A stretch of DNA of 64,000 nucleotides from Flaviflexus salsibiostraticola (GTDB lineage: Bacteria; Actinomycetota; Actinomycetes; Actinomycetales; Actinomycetaceae), in the NCBI RefSeq assembly GCF_003952265.1, contig NZ_CP034438.1, forward strand, positions 868,001 through 932,000, in the 5' to 3' direction. The notes under the pieces are model-generated. The model saw only the letters and a program-made list of their open reading frames with translations, had not been told where the DNA came from and made no database searches. The position numbers were made by a program, and so were the translations under genes. Position 1 is the first letter of the stretch, and the number at the start of each line of letters is the position of its first letter. This document shows positions 33,390-42,274 of this stretch, piece after piece.

Positions 33390-34472
33390 ATGACTCTCAC
33401 GACCTATCTCGCTCAGCTCGGCAATCGCCGCGATCCCCGCACCGGTGCGATCAGCATGCCGATCCACATGTCGACGACGTTCGAGCATCCGGAGCTGGGC
33501 CGATCAACGGGCTTCGATTACACGAGGACGAACAATCCGACCAGGCAGGTCCTCGAGGAGGGCCTCGCCGTTCTCGAGGGCGGCACCCACGCGGTCGCCA
33601 CGAGCTCGGGCATGGCCGCCATCCAGCTCGTCTTCGGCCTCTACCCCGCGGGATCGCGGTTCCTCGTCACACGGGACGTATACGGCGGCTCCTACCGGTA
33701 CTTCCGCCACCTCGAAGACTCGGGGCAGGCGACATTCGGCTTCTTCGACACGTGCGAGGAGCTGGAGTCCGTTCTCACCGACGAGGTGACGGCGGTCTTC
33801 ATCGAGACACCGACGAACCCGCTCATGAAGGAGATCAGCATCAGGCGTGTCGCTGAGCTCGCCTCGCGGGTCGGTGCGCACACGATCGTCGACAACACAT
33901 TCTTCACGCCGCTGCGCCAGAAGCCGCTCGACGAGGGTGCCACCATCTCACTCCATTCGGCGACCAAGTACCTGACCGGCCACAACGACCTGCTCGCCGG
34001 AGCCGTCATCACGGGCGATGAAGAGCTGGGCGAAAGACTTCGCTGGTTGGCGAACACGACCGGGCCGACGCTGTCGGCCTTCGACTCCTGGCTGTTCGTG
34101 CGCTCGCTCAAGACTCTCGCGGTCCGTCTCGACCGTCAGGAGGCGACGGCCCGCGAGGTCGCCGCCGCCCTCGCCGAGCATCCTGGCGTGAGTGAGATCT
34201 TCTACCCCGGCCGCGGCGCCATGATCTCGTTCACCGTGCAGGATCGTAGCCGGATCGGCGCGATCCTCACGGGGCTGACCGTCTTCACCTACGCCGAGAG
34301 CCTCGGCGGGGTCGAGAGCCTCATCACCCATCCCGTCACCCAGACGCACGCGGACATCCCGGTTGAGATCAGGGAGGCCTACGGTCTGAGCGACGACCTG
34401 CTGCGTCTGTCGATCGGGCTTGAGGATCCTCGATGTCTCATCGAGGATCTCGACCGCGCACTATCGCTGTAG
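33390..34472 (+). CDS. Cystathionine beta-lyase/gamma-synthase-like PLP enzyme
   Basis: A 360-residue Cys/Met-metabolism PLP enzyme, slightly shorter than the usual 380-400. Family landmarks: PIHMSTTFEHPE, DYTRTNNPTRQVLE, ATSSGMAAIQ, IETPTNPLMKEI, IVDNTFFTPLRQ, and the PLP lysine in HSATKYLTGHNDLLAG. SLGGVESLITHPV near the end is the substrate-gating region typical of beta- and gamma-elimination enzymes. It differs from the enzyme at 1493, so the two probably have different substrates. Its ribosome site is buried in the leader pseudoknot. Confidence 0.88.
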   Translation: MTLTTYLAQLGNRRDPRTGAISMPIHMSTTFEHPELGRSTGFDYTRTNNPTRQVLEEGLAVLEGGTHAVATSSGMAAIQLVFGLYPAGSRFLVTRDVYGGSYRYFRHLEDSGQATFGFFDTCEELESVLTDEVTAVFIETPTNPLMKEISIRRVAELASRVGAHTIVDNTFFTPLRQKPLDEGATISLHSATKYLTGHNDLLAGAVITGDEELGERLRWLANTTGPTLSAFDSWLFVRSLKTLAVRLDRQEATAREVAAALAEHPGVSEIFYPGRGAMISFTVQDRSRIGAILTGLTVFTYAESLGGVESLITHPVTQTHADIPVEIREAYGLSDDLLRLSIGLEDPRCLIEDLDRALSL

Positions 34473-34519
34473 AGGGCTCGTTCCCGCCACTGTCGCTGCA
34501 GCGGGAACATGCCCGCCGG

Positions 34520-35098
34520 TCAGCCGAGCCCGAGCCTGTCGAGCTCGGCCCGCAGTGCCCTGAAGGCGTGGCCGCGGTGGGAGATGGCATTCTTCTGCTC
34601 CGCGGACAGTTCGGCGGCGCTGAGCTCATGGCCGTCGGGCAGGAAGATCGGGTCGTACCCGAACCCGCCCTCGCCGCGCGGCTCGCGCAGGAGCTGTCCC
34701 CTCATCGTGCCGGTCGCGATAACCTCACGCCCCCCGGGCTCGACGTAGACGGCGGCGCAGACGAACTTCGCGGCGCGGTGCTCGTCGCGCACATCGGCGA
34801 GCTGGTTGAGGAGAAGCTCGAGGTTCTCCACGTCCGCTCCGTGGCGGCCCGCCCATCGTGCCGAGAAGACCCCCGGCGCCCCGCCGAGCACATCGACGCA
34901 CAGACCCGAGTCATCGGCGATGACAGCGGAGCCTGTCCGCTCCGCGACAAAGCGGGCCTTGATGAGGGCGTTGCCGGCGAAGGTGACATCATCCTCGACC
35001 GGATCGCCCACGCCATCGGGCGACAGCTCAAGGTCGTCGCGGCCGAGGATCTGACGGACCTCGCCGAGCTTGTGTGCGTTGCGGGAGGCGAGGATCAC
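34520..35098 (-). CDS. rdgB: XTP/dITP diphosphatase (RdgB/HAM1)
   Basis: A 192-residue nucleotide-pool cleaning enzyme that removes ITP, dITP and XTP. Motifs: [59 protein letters not shown] and [10 protein letters not shown]. The start is a GTG that overlaps the rph stop (GTGA, 35095-35098). Last gene of the clpS operon. Confidence 0.96.
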   Translation of the reverse strand: MILASRNAHKLGEVRQILGRDDLELSPDGVGDPVEDDVTFAGNALIKARFVAERTGSAVIADDSGLCVDVLGGAPGVFSARWAGRHGADVENLELLLNQLADVRDEHRAAKFVCAAVYVEPGGREVIATGTMRGQLLREPRGEGGFGYDPIFLPDGHELSAAELSAEQKNAISHRGHAFRALRAELDRLGLG

Positions 35099-35814
35099 GC
35101 GAGCGCCTCCCTCTGCCGCTCGGTGAGCTCGGCGGTGCCGGCGAGCGCGAGATCGAGCATCGCATTCAGCTCGTCACGGTTGAAGGTGCCGTCCTCCGCG
35201 GTCCCCTGGATCTCGACGAAGGAGCCGGAGCCGGTGATGACAACGTTCATGTCCGTCTCCGCGCGCACGTCCTCCTCGTAGGGGAGATCGAGCATGGGGA
35301 CGCCATCGACGATCCCGACAGAGACGGCGGCAACAGAATCCGTCAGTGGGGACGTCGTGAGGATCCCGTTCGTCAGCGCCCACTCGACAGCGAGTGCGAG
35401 GGCGACGTAGGCGCCGGTGATCGAGGCGGTGCGGGTGCCGCCGTCGGCCTGGAGCACATCGCAGTCGAGCACGATCGAGTTCTCGCCGAGCAGGCTCAGA
35501 TCAACCACGGCGCGCAGCGAGCGGCCGATGAGGCGGGAAATCTCATGGGTGCGGCCGCCGATCTTGCCCTTGACGGATTCGCGCGGGCTGCGGGAGTCGG
35601 TGGCGCGCGGCAGCATCGCATACTCCGCCGTCACCCAGCCGGTGCCCGATCCCATCTTCCAGCGCGGCACGCCCTCGGTGAAGGAGGCGGTGCACAGCAC
35701 CCGTGTTCTGCCGAACTCGACGAGGCAGCTGCCTTCGCCGGCCTCCTGCCAGTTCGGGGTGATCGTGATTGTGCGGAGCTCGTCGAGCCCGCGGGAGTCC
35801 TTACGTGTCGTCAT
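35095..35814 (-). CDS. rph: Ribonuclease PH
   Basis: A 239-residue phosphorolytic exoribonuclease that trims tRNA 3' ends. Motifs include [49 protein letters not shown] and [21 protein letters not shown] at 35814 overlaps the stop of the MBL-fold gene by ATGA. In this operon rph sits between a metallo-hydrolase and rdgB, as in mycobacteria. Confidence 0.96.
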   Translation of the reverse strand: MTTRKDSRGLDELRTITITPNWQEAGEGSCLVEFGRTRVLCTASFTEGVPRWKMGSGTGWVTAEYAMLPRATDSRSPRESVKGKIGGRTHEISRLIGRSLRAVVDLSLLGENSIVLDCDVLQADGGTRTASITGAYVALALAVEWALTNGILTTSPLTDSVAAVSVGIVDGVPMLDLPYEEDVRAETDMNVVITGSGSFVEIQGTAEDGTFNRDELNAMLDLALAGTAELTERQREALA

Positions 35815-36587
35815 GACTCCATAGTAGAGGGATGCGTGACGTGGAACGTCCCACCGGGGATGGCGACGGCGATCGGCCCGGCATACTCCTCGCGGGCCTC
35901 CGCACACACCGTGTCCGGATCGGTCCACGGCTGGAGGTGGGTGAGGACGAGATTGTGGGCGCCGGCCTCGGCGGCGATCCTGCCCGCACGACCGCCGGTC
36001 AGGTGGATGTCGCGCACCGTGTCCCGCGTTGCCTCGAAGGCCGCCTCGCACAGGTACAGGTCGGCATTCCTCGCGGCAGCGACCTGGCCCTCGCAGTAGT
36101 CGGTATCACCCGAGTACGCGAGTACCCCGCCCTCGGGACCGGTGATCCGTGTGGCCACCGCCGGCACGGGGTGGACCGCGTCGAAGAACTCGATCGACAT
36201 GTCCCCAACCCTGATCGTGTCACCGGCGGCCACGGTGTGGAAGTCGAACTCTCCCGCATAAGTCTCGTCCGCCCCATCTCCGCCGATCTGTCTCGTGCGA
36301 TGCAGTCCGTCGCCCGGACTGTAGACGTCGACAGTGCCGAGCGGTCCGCTCGGCAGCCACCGGCGATACACCTGCATGCCGATGATGTCGGCGCAGTGAT
36401 CGGTGTGCAGGTGGGAGAGGATGATCGCGTCGATCTTGGCCGGGTCGATGTGGTTCATGAGCTGACCCATGCTTCCCGGACCGAGGTCGAGGAGGATCGT
36501 TGTTGTCGCCGTCTGGACGATGTAGCACGAGGCTGCGCCCTTTGGGCCGGACATCGAGCCGGTGCATCCGACTACTGTGAGTTTCAC
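35811..36587 (-). CDS. MBL-fold metallo-hydrolase
   Basis: A 258-residue metallo-beta-lactamase-fold protein with the zinc motif [15 protein letters not shown] (HxHxDH), a second-site Asp in [11 protein letters not shown] and a late His in LVLTHLQPW. Overall pattern is closest to cAMP/cGMP phosphodiesterase-like or RNase Z-like members; in mycobacteria the gene in this position is annotated as a cyclic-nucleotide phosphodiesterase, but that substrate is not shown here. ATGA overlaps with murI upstream and rph downstream. Confidence 0.85.
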   Translation of the reverse strand: MKLTVVGCTGSMSGPKGAASCYIVQTATTTILLDLGPGSMGQLMNHIDPAKIDAIILSHLHTDHCADIIGMQVYRRWLPSGPLGTVDVYSPGDGLHRTRQIGGDGADETYAGEFDFHTVAAGDTIRVGDMSIEFFDAVHPVPAVATRITGPEGGVLAYSGDTDYCEGQVAAARNADLYLCEAAFEATRDTVRDIHLTGGRAGRIAAEAGAHNLVLTHLQPWTDPDTVCAEAREEYAGPIAVAIPGGTFHVTHPSTMES

Positions 36588-37393
36588 GGGACCTCCACGC
36601 GGTCGACGGAGCCCACCTCGGGCCCCAGGAAGCGACGTGCGAGAACCTGGAAGGACTCGGCGTCACCTGTTGACAGGAATCGGTGCTGCGGCGGGGATTG
36701 ATCCACCCTCTCAAGGCCGGTGGCCACGAGAGCGCGGTAGGTGTCCTTCGCCGTCTCCTCCGCCGACGAGACGAGCGTGACGGCGTCCCCCATGACGTAG
36801 GAGATGACGCCGGTGAGGAGCGGGTAGTGGGTGCACCCGAGGACCAGGGTATCGACGCCCGCCCGCCTGATCGGATCAAGATACTCGTGGGCGACCTCTA
36901 TGAGGTCCGCACCGGTCGTCTGCCCGGCCTCGACGAATTCGACGAATCGCGGCGCCGCCGCCATCGTCAGCTCGATCGATGGGGCCGCCGCGAAGGCGTC
37001 TGCGTATGCTCCGGAGTTGATGGTCGCCTCGGTGCCGATGACACCGACCCTCCCCGAGTGCGTCGACGTCGCGGCACGCCGGACGGCGGGGCGGATGACC
37101 TCGATGACGGGGATGCCCATGCCGGCCTCATATCGCTCACGGGCGTCGTGCAGCGCGGCGGCAGAGGCGGAGTTGCAGGCGATGACGATCATCTTGACCC
37201 CGGACTCGACAAGAGTGTCAAGGACGTCGAGGGTGAGTTCACGGACCTCCGCGATCGGCCGTGGGCCGTAGGGCGTGTTGGCGGTGTCGCCGATATAGGT
37301 GATCGCCTCGCCCGGGAGCTGGTCGATGATCGCGCGGGCGACCGTCAATCCACCGACACCTGAGTCGAGGATTCCGATCGGCGCATCTCTCAT
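36584..37393 (-). CDS. murI: Glutamate racemase
   Basis: A 269-residue enzyme giving D-glutamate for peptidoglycan. The two catalytic cysteines lie in [13 protein letters not shown] and [25 protein letters not shown] is the N-terminal signature. Its stop overlaps the next gene (ATGA). Upstream DUF2017 gene is 9 bp away. Confidence 0.97.
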   Translation of the reverse strand: MRDAPIGILDSGVGGLTVARAIIDQLPGEAITYIGDTANTPYGPRPIAEVRELTLDVLDTLVESGVKMIVIACNSASAAALHDARERYEAGMGIPVIEVIRPAVRRAATSTHSGRVGVIGTEATINSGAYADAFAAAPSIELTMAAAPRFVEFVEAGQTTGADLIEVAHEYLDPIRRAGVDTLVLGCTHYPLLTGVISYVMGDAVTLVSSAEETAKDTYRALVATGLERVDQSPPQHRFLSTGDAESFQVLARRFLGPEVGSVDRVEVP

Positions 37394-37402
37394 GAACCGA
37401 CC

Positions 37403-38008
37403 TTATCCGCGTGGGCGGCGGAGCCGCACCGCGTCGATGAGTGAATCCTGCCACCAGGAGATCATGGCGTAGACGAGCATGAGCTGGTTCTCCACCTCGT
37501 CCTCCTCGCTCAGCGGGTGGGCATGCTGGCCATCGGCGATCTCGCCCGCACGTGCGGCGACCTCTTCGGCTCGCGCCGTGTCGTCGATGTCGAGCCGCGT
37601 GCCGAGTACGAGCCGGAGGTCGTTGAGGGCCGACATCCACATCGGGATCTCGTCCTCCGGCACGAACACGCGGCCAGTCGACGACGAGAGCGCCCGGTAG
37701 ACGGCGGTGAGGTTCGAGACCTTCGTCGAGCGGACGCCGGATTCGCTGAGCTCACGCAGTTCGCGGGCCTCATCGGGATCCTCGCTCATGTCGGGCAGCA
37801 GCCGATCGACAACGGGATCGAATGACGGCTCGGCGATCGGCGCGAGTTCCTTCTCAAGCGTCGCGAGAGGATCGTCGGTGACGTCGACGACAGCGACGTC
37901 CTCACCGAGGATGGCGACGACGTCGCGCATGAGAGAGGCGACGAGCTCGAGCTCGAAGATGTCGCCCCCGGAGCTCACACCGCCGCGGACGCGCTTGAAG
38001 CCGAACAT
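37403..38008 (-). CDS. DUF2017 protein
   Basis: A 201-residue, mostly acidic and helical cytoplasmic protein of the DUF2017 family, always found after clpS in actinobacteria. No catalytic motif is visible. Landmarks: ELELVASLMRDVVAIL near the N-terminus and LMLVYAMISWWQDSLIDAVRL at the C-terminus. Its ATG shares one base with the clpS stop (TGATG). The fixed partnership with ClpS suggests a role around the Clp protease, but this is inference. Confidence 0.85.
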   Translation of the reverse strand: MFGFKRVRGGVSSGGDIFELELVASLMRDVVAILGEDVAVVDVTDDPLATLEKELAPIAEPSFDPVVDRLLPDMSEDPDEARELRELSESGVRSTKVSNLTAVYRALSSSTGRVFVPEDEIPMWMSALNDLRLVLGTRLDIDDTARAEEVAARAGEIADGQHAHPLSEEDEVENQLMLVYAMISWWQDSLIDAVRLRRPRG

Positions 38009-38289
38009 CAGGAATCACCCTCGATCGTGGCCAGCAGGCCGTACGTGTGCATGGCCTGGACATCGGTCTCCATCGCCTCGCGCGAGCCCGAGGAGACGAC
38101 GGCGCGGCCGCGGGTGTGGACCTCCATCATGAGCCTGTTCGCCGTCATGGCATCGAACCCGAAGTACGACTCGAACACCCAGGCCACATAGCTCATGAGG
38201 TTGATCGGATCATCGTGCACAACGGTGCGCCACGAAGGAGCGGAAGTCTGCTCTTCGGAGGGTGCGGGGGAAGAAGTCGGCTGTGTCAT
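38008..38289 (-). CDS. clpS: ATP-dependent Clp protease adaptor ClpS
   Basis: A 93-residue N-degron adaptor that delivers substrates to ClpC/ClpA-ClpP. The core WRTVVHDDPINLMSYVAWVFESYFGF holds the DDP-N-MSYV motif contacting Clp and the N-degron pocket. ATG at 38289 (MTQPTSSPAPSEEQ) gives a disordered N-terminal extension, as in other ClpS proteins. First gene of the clpS-DUF2017-murI-MBL-rph-rdgB operon and divergent from pncB. Confidence 0.94.
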   Translation of the reverse strand: MTQPTSSPAPSEEQTSAPSWRTVVHDDPINLMSYVAWVFESYFGFDAMTANRLMMEVHTRGRAVVSSGSREAMETDVQAMHTYGLLATIEGDS

Positions 38290-38346
38290 TACCTGCCATT
38301 CTACGCAGAACGCGGGATTTTCACGTGTGAGGTTGGCCGTGGCCGA

Positions 38347-38359
38347 TAGGCTGATGACC
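38347..38359 (+). promoter_or_regulatory. Leaderless-type -10 box of pncB
   Basis: TAGGCT at 38347-38352 is followed by seven bases and the ATG at 38360; no ribosome binding site fits between. Confidence 0.45.
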
Positions 38360-39715
38360 ATGCATCAGTCCACCGCATTGCTCACCGACATGTATGAGCT
38401 CACCATGGTCGAATCCACTCTCCAGTCCGGCGCCGCCGACCGGGAGTCCGTCTTCGAGGTCTTCTCGCGCCGCCTGCCGGCCGGACGCCGCTACGGCGTC
38501 GTCGCGGGCACGGGCCGGATCCTCGAGCAGCTCGCCGACTTCCGCTTCTCGGACGCGGAGCTGTCCTACCTCCGGGAGCATCGGATCGTCTCCGAGTCGA
38601 CGATCGACTGGCTGGCCGACTACCGGTTCACCGGTGACATCTACGGATACCGGGAGGGCGAATGCTTCTTCCCCGGTTCCCCCATCCTCACCGTGACGGG
38701 CACATTCGCCGAGGCCGTCCTGCTCGAGACCCTCATCCTGTCGATCCTCAACCATGACGCGGCCGTCGCCGCGGCGGCCTCGCGCATGACGATCGCCGCG
38801 CACGGCCGACCCTGCCTGGAGATGGGGGCGCGACGCACCCACGAGCAGGCCGCCGTCGCCGCGGCCCGCGCCGCCGTCGTCGGCGGTTTCGCGGGCACCT
38901 CGGTCCTCGAGGCGGGACGCATGTATGGCATCCGCGCCATCGGCACCGCCGCCCACTCCTTCACGCTCGTCCACGACACCGAGGAGGACGCCTTCGCCGC
39001 ACAGATCGCCACGATGGGGACGGACACGACGCTTCTCGTCGACACGTTCGACGTGCGGCGCGGGGTCGAGCGTGCCGTCCGCGCCGCGCGCGATGCCGGA
39101 GGGGAGCTCGGCGCGATCCGCCTCGACTCGGGCGACCTCGTCGCCCAGGCCATCACCGTGCGCAGGCAGCTCGACGAGCTGGGCGCGACCGGCACGAAGA
39201 TCACGGTCACCTCCGACCTCGACGAGTACGCGATCGCGGCCCTCGGCGCTGCCCCCGTCGACTCCTACGGCGTGGGGACAAAGCTGGTGACCGGGTCCGG
39301 GTTCCCGACTGCGGAGCTCGTCTATAAGCTCGTCGCCCGCGAGGACTCGCGCGGCCACATTCGCGAAGTCGCCAAGAAGTCCGCGTCGAAGGGCTCGGTC
39401 GGCGGGCTCAAGGTCGCGGGCCGCCTGCGGGACGAGGATGGCGTCGCCCGCGAGGAGCTCATCATCTCCTGCGCCTCGTGGGAGCAGGGTTTCGAGAAGC
39501 TGGACGAGATGGGGGCGCGCCCCCTCCAGGTGCCCCTCGTCCTCGCCGGTGAGGTCCAGTCGCATGTGACGGCCCAGGAGGCTGCGGCGCACCACGTGCA
39601 GTCCCGCAACGAACTTCCCTATCAGGCCTGGCGCCTGTCGGAGGGCGAGGCCGCCATCCCGTCGACGATGATCGACATCTTCCCGGGCGATCAGAACCCG
39701 TACGACGGGACCTGA
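38360..39715 (+). CDS. pncB: Nicotinate phosphoribosyltransferase
   Basis: A 451-residue enzyme of NAD salvage, joining nicotinate and PRPP. Motifs: ALLTDMYELTMVESTLQSG at the start, EVFSRRLPAGRRYGVVAGTGRIL, the active-site region GARRTHEQAAVAAARAAVVGGFAGTS (split family pattern) and IRLDSGDLVAQA. Divergent from clpS across 70 bp, a conserved pairing in actinobacteria. A long artificial frame upstream of 38360 is rejected. Confidence 0.95.
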   Translation: MHQSTALLTDMYELTMVESTLQSGAADRESVFEVFSRRLPAGRRYGVVAGTGRILEQLADFRFSDAELSYLREHRIVSESTIDWLADYRFTGDIYGYREGECFFPGSPILTVTGTFAEAVLLETLILSILNHDAAVAAAASRMTIAAHGRPCLEMGARRTHEQAAVAAARAAVVGGFAGTSVLEAGRMYGIRAIGTAAHSFTLVHDTEEDAFAAQIATMGTDTTLLVDTFDVRRGVERAVRAARDAGGELGAIRLDSGDLVAQAITVRRQLDELGATGTKITVTSDLDEYAIAALGAAPVDSYGVGTKLVTGSGFPTAELVYKLVAREDSRGHIREVAKKSASKGSVGGLKVAGRLRDEDGVAREELIISCASWEQGFEKLDEMGARPLQVPLVLAGEVQSHVTAQEAAAHHVQSRNELPYQAWRLSEGEAAIPSTMIDIFPGDQNPYDGT

Positions 39716-39800
39716 TCACGCCGTCACGCGAGTCGGTCCGGCCGCCCGCACACGGGACAACGGCAGCCACTCGGAGAAGAGGGCCGGTCGAGAAGAGGAG

Positions 39801-39826
39801 TGAGGGAGCGCGAATGCGCTCCCTCA
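39801..39826. terminator. Bidirectional terminator between pncB and the DUF3039 gene
   Basis: TGAGGGAGCGC (39801-39811) pairs perfectly with GCGCTCCCTCA (39816-39826) around a 4-nt loop, lying between the convergent 3' ends of pncB and the DUF3039 gene. Confidence 0.8.
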
Positions 39827-39845
39827 CGTCATATTCTCACGTCGG

Positions 39846-40097
39846 TCAGCTCTGGTCCCCGCCGCCCTTCATCTGCGCGTAGATCTCCTTGCAGACGGGG
39901 CACACCGGAAATGCCTCCGGGTTGCGCACGGGAATCCAGACCTTGCCGCACAGGGCGATGACCGCTTTACCGGTCACGTTCGATTCGGTCAGCTTGTTCT
40001 TGCGCACGTAGTGCGCGAACCGCTCCGCGTCGCCCGGCTTGAGCTTCTGCTCGTTGCGGGTCTCGGTCGATGTGCTGCCGGATGTCTCTTGACTCAT
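39846..40097 (-). CDS. DUF3039 protein (putative zinc-binding)
   Basis: An 83-residue protein of the actinobacterial DUF3039 family. After a Ser/Thr-rich start the core is RFAHYVRKNKLTESNVTGKAVIALCGKVWIPVRNPE, ending in FPVCPVCKEIY; the single Cys plus the CPVC pair may hold zinc. Function unknown. ATG at 40097; the longer frame overlaps the HU gene and is rejected. Confidence 0.82.
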   Translation of the reverse strand: MSQETSGSTSTETRNEQKLKPGDAERFAHYVRKNKLTESNVTGKAVIALCGKVWIPVRNPEAFPVCPVCKEIYAQMKGGGDQS

Positions 40098-40152
40098 GGT
40101 GAAAACTATAGTGCTGGCCCCGGTATCGGGGCCAGCACGACGAATGGACACT

Positions 40153-40434
40153 CTACTTGGCGACGGCCTTCTTGAGGGCCGAACCGGCCGAGAGCTTGAC
40201 GCCGTGGCCCGCGGGGATCTCGATCTCTTCACCGGTGCGGGGGTTGCGGCCCTTGCGGGCGGCGCGCTCGGTGCGCTCGATCGACATGAGACCCGTGATC
40301 TTGACGGCCTCACCGGCAGACAGGGACTCGACGAGAACCTCCTGCAGGGCGTTGATCGCGGCATCGGCATCGGTCTTGGTCAGGTTGGCGCGCTCGGCGA
40401 TCTTGGCAATGAGCTCGGTACGGTTCAGGGACAT
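40153..40434 (-). CDS. hup: HU-family DNA-binding protein
   Basis: A 93-residue nucleoid protein beginning MSLNRTELIAKIAERANLT. The DNA-binding arm is RAARKGRNPRTGEEIEIPAG with the conserved Arg-Asn-Pro intercalating tip. It lacks the long Lys/Ala-rich tail of the mycobacterial homologue. ATG at 40434 has GGAGAGGTGG upstream. A TACATT on the minus strand near 40490 may be its -10 box. Confidence 0.96.
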   Translation of the reverse strand: MSLNRTELIAKIAERANLTKTDADAAINALQEVLVESLSAGEAVKITGLMSIERTERAARKGRNPRTGEEIEIPAGHGVKLSAGSALKKAVAK

Positions 40435-40613
40435 AGTGCCCACCTCTCCTCAGTTGTTCTTGCGGACCCTGGTTGGATCACTAGGTCGAATGTAGCGGAA
40501 ACTCACCGCAAACGCGCGGAACAGCAGGCGATTCCATCGAATTCTCAGGTTGCTCACACAATGTTCCAGCCGAACTCAAAGCGACCTGGGTACCATTCGG
40601 TATCATTTGGCGC

Positions 40614-40635
40614 AAAACGTGCACAATGGGCACGT
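40614..40635 (-). terminator. Terminator after the AAE-type transporter gene
   Basis: On the minus strand ACGTGC (40635-40630) pairs with GCACGT (40622-40617), loop of 7 nt, followed by TTTTG. It lies 25 bp after the transporter stop codon. Confidence 0.6.
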
Positions 40636-40659
40636 CAGGGAGCGATCGCTCGGTCCGCC

Positions 40660-42228
40660 TCAGAACGCGAGAATGGCGTTGACCAAGAGGATCTTCACAA
40701 TGATGCTGAGGGCGAACAGCGCCGCATATCCCGACTCGATCCGCTCATCATCGCGCCGGCCCGTCGCGTAGGAGAGGATAGCGGGCTGGCCGATCATTCC
40801 CGCGATCGCCCCTGCGGTCCTCGGCGCCGACAGACCCGACAGTCGGCCCGCGGCTGCCATGCCCACCGCGGCGATGAGGACGACGGCGGCGGCGATGATG
40901 ACGGACAGGGCGCCCTGGCCGGTGAACGCGGTCTCCATAAAGGCCGGCCCAGCGGTGATGCCGACGGCCGCGAGGAAGATGAGGAGGCCGAGCTGGCGGA
41001 TCGTCAAGTTGGCCGCCTGAGGGACCTGCCAGACGAGGGGGCCGGTGCGATGGAGCGCCCCGAGAACCATGCCGACGACCAGGGGGCCGGCCGCAGCGCC
41101 GAGGGAGAATCGAGCGTCGCCCGGCAGGGCGATCTCAACCATGCCGACGAGCAGACCGAGGGCCATGCCCACGCCGACCGACAGCGCCGAGAAGCTCGAC
41201 ACACCCTTGACGGAGTCTCCGAAGAAGGCCGCGACCTCATCGAAGGACTCCCGCGGTACGACGGCGAGCGCCCTGTCCCCCAGCTCGAGGGTGAGATCGT
41301 CGCGGGCCAACATCTCGAGATCACCGCGGCTGACGCGGGTGACGACGCCGCCGAAGCGCGCCGCGAGGTTGAGCTCGGCGACGGTCCGGCCCGCCAGAAC
41401 GTCGTTCGAGACGACGAAGTGACGGAAGTCGACCTGGCCGCGATCATGGGCAAGGTGCTCGGGGATCCGCTCCCCCACCTGGTCGACGGCCGCCGCGACG
41501 ACCGGGGCGGTGCCGACGAAGAGGACCTCGTCGCCCGCGACGAGCTCCTCGCCGGGCGAGATGACGCGCGTGCGTCCCTCCCTGCGCAGGTAGCTCATGC
41601 GCAGCTCCTGCTCCGCGAACCCCTTGACCGCCCGGACGGGCATGGGGTTCTTGATCGCGACGGAGACGGCCTCGATGTCCTGCCCGGCGAGGGAGCCGGT
41701 GTCATTGCGGCTCGGCCAGTCCTTCCCGACGGTCCAGGCGACGACGAGGATGGCGAGGATGACGCCGACGGGATATCCGATCGCATAGCCCACCGATGGG
41801 AGGCCCGACGAGGTTACGTCGTTGGCTGCCGCGAGCGCCGGCGTCGAGGTGAGTGAACCGGCGAAGATGCCGGTGACCATGTCGGCGTCGAGGTTGAGGA
41901 CGCGGCCGAGCACGATGGCGCCCGCGGCCGAGAGGAGGAGGATGATGGCGGCCCAGGCCATGATCGGGGCCTGCCGCCGCAGGTCTGAGAAGAACGTCTG
42001 CCCCGCCGAGAGCCCCACCATGTAGACGAACAGGGCGAGTCCCAGGGACTGAAGGAGGCCGAGGGCTGCGCCGATGTCGGGGACGAGGGCGCCGATGAAG
42101 AGGCCGACGAAGAGGGCGCCTGCGGCGCCCAGGCGAAGGGGGCCGAAGGGAACGGCTCCGAGCGCGGCGCCGAGGGCGACGACGATGAAGATGGTGAGCA
42201 GCGGTGATGCCGAGAGCAGGTCAACCAC
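40660..42228 (-). CDS. Aspartate:alanine exchanger (AAE)-family transporter
   Basis: A 522-residue membrane protein with two groups of about five helices (residues 1-165 and 355-522) flanking two cytoplasmic TrkA-C-like domains (about 190-345). This YidE/YbjL duplication layout is that of the AAE family. The repeated pattern TSTPALAAANDV in the first half and APRTAGAIAGMIGQPAILSYA in the second are the family signatures. Substrate unknown; dicarboxylate or amino acid exchange is possible. GTG start at 42228 has AGGAGG 7 nt upstream. Confidence 0.88.
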   Translation of the reverse strand: MVDLLSASPLLTIFIVVALGAALGAVPFGPLRLGAAGALFVGLFIGALVPDIGAALGLLQSLGLALFVYMVGLSAGQTFFSDLRRQAPIMAWAAIILLLSAAGAIVLGRVLNLDADMVTGIFAGSLTSTPALAAANDVTSSGLPSVGYAIGYPVGVILAILVVAWTVGKDWPSRNDTGSLAGQDIEAVSVAIKNPMPVRAVKGFAEQELRMSYLRREGRTRVISPGEELVAGDEVLFVGTAPVVAAAVDQVGERIPEHLAHDRGQVDFRHFVVSNDVLAGRTVAELNLAARFGGVVTRVSRGDLEMLARDDLTLELGDRALAVVPRESFDEVAAFFGDSVKGVSSFSALSVGVGMALGLLVGMVEIALPGDARFSLGAAAGPLVVGMVLGALHRTGPLVWQVPQAANLTIRQLGLLIFLAAVGITAGPAFMETAFTGQGALSVIIAAAVVLIAAVGMAAAGRLSGLSAPRTAGAIAGMIGQPAILSYATGRRDDERIESGYAALFALSIIVKILLVNAILAF

Positions 42229-42274
42229 GGGATGCCTCCTTGAGCGTTCTCTTGTCCACGTTATCCCTTCGGAA

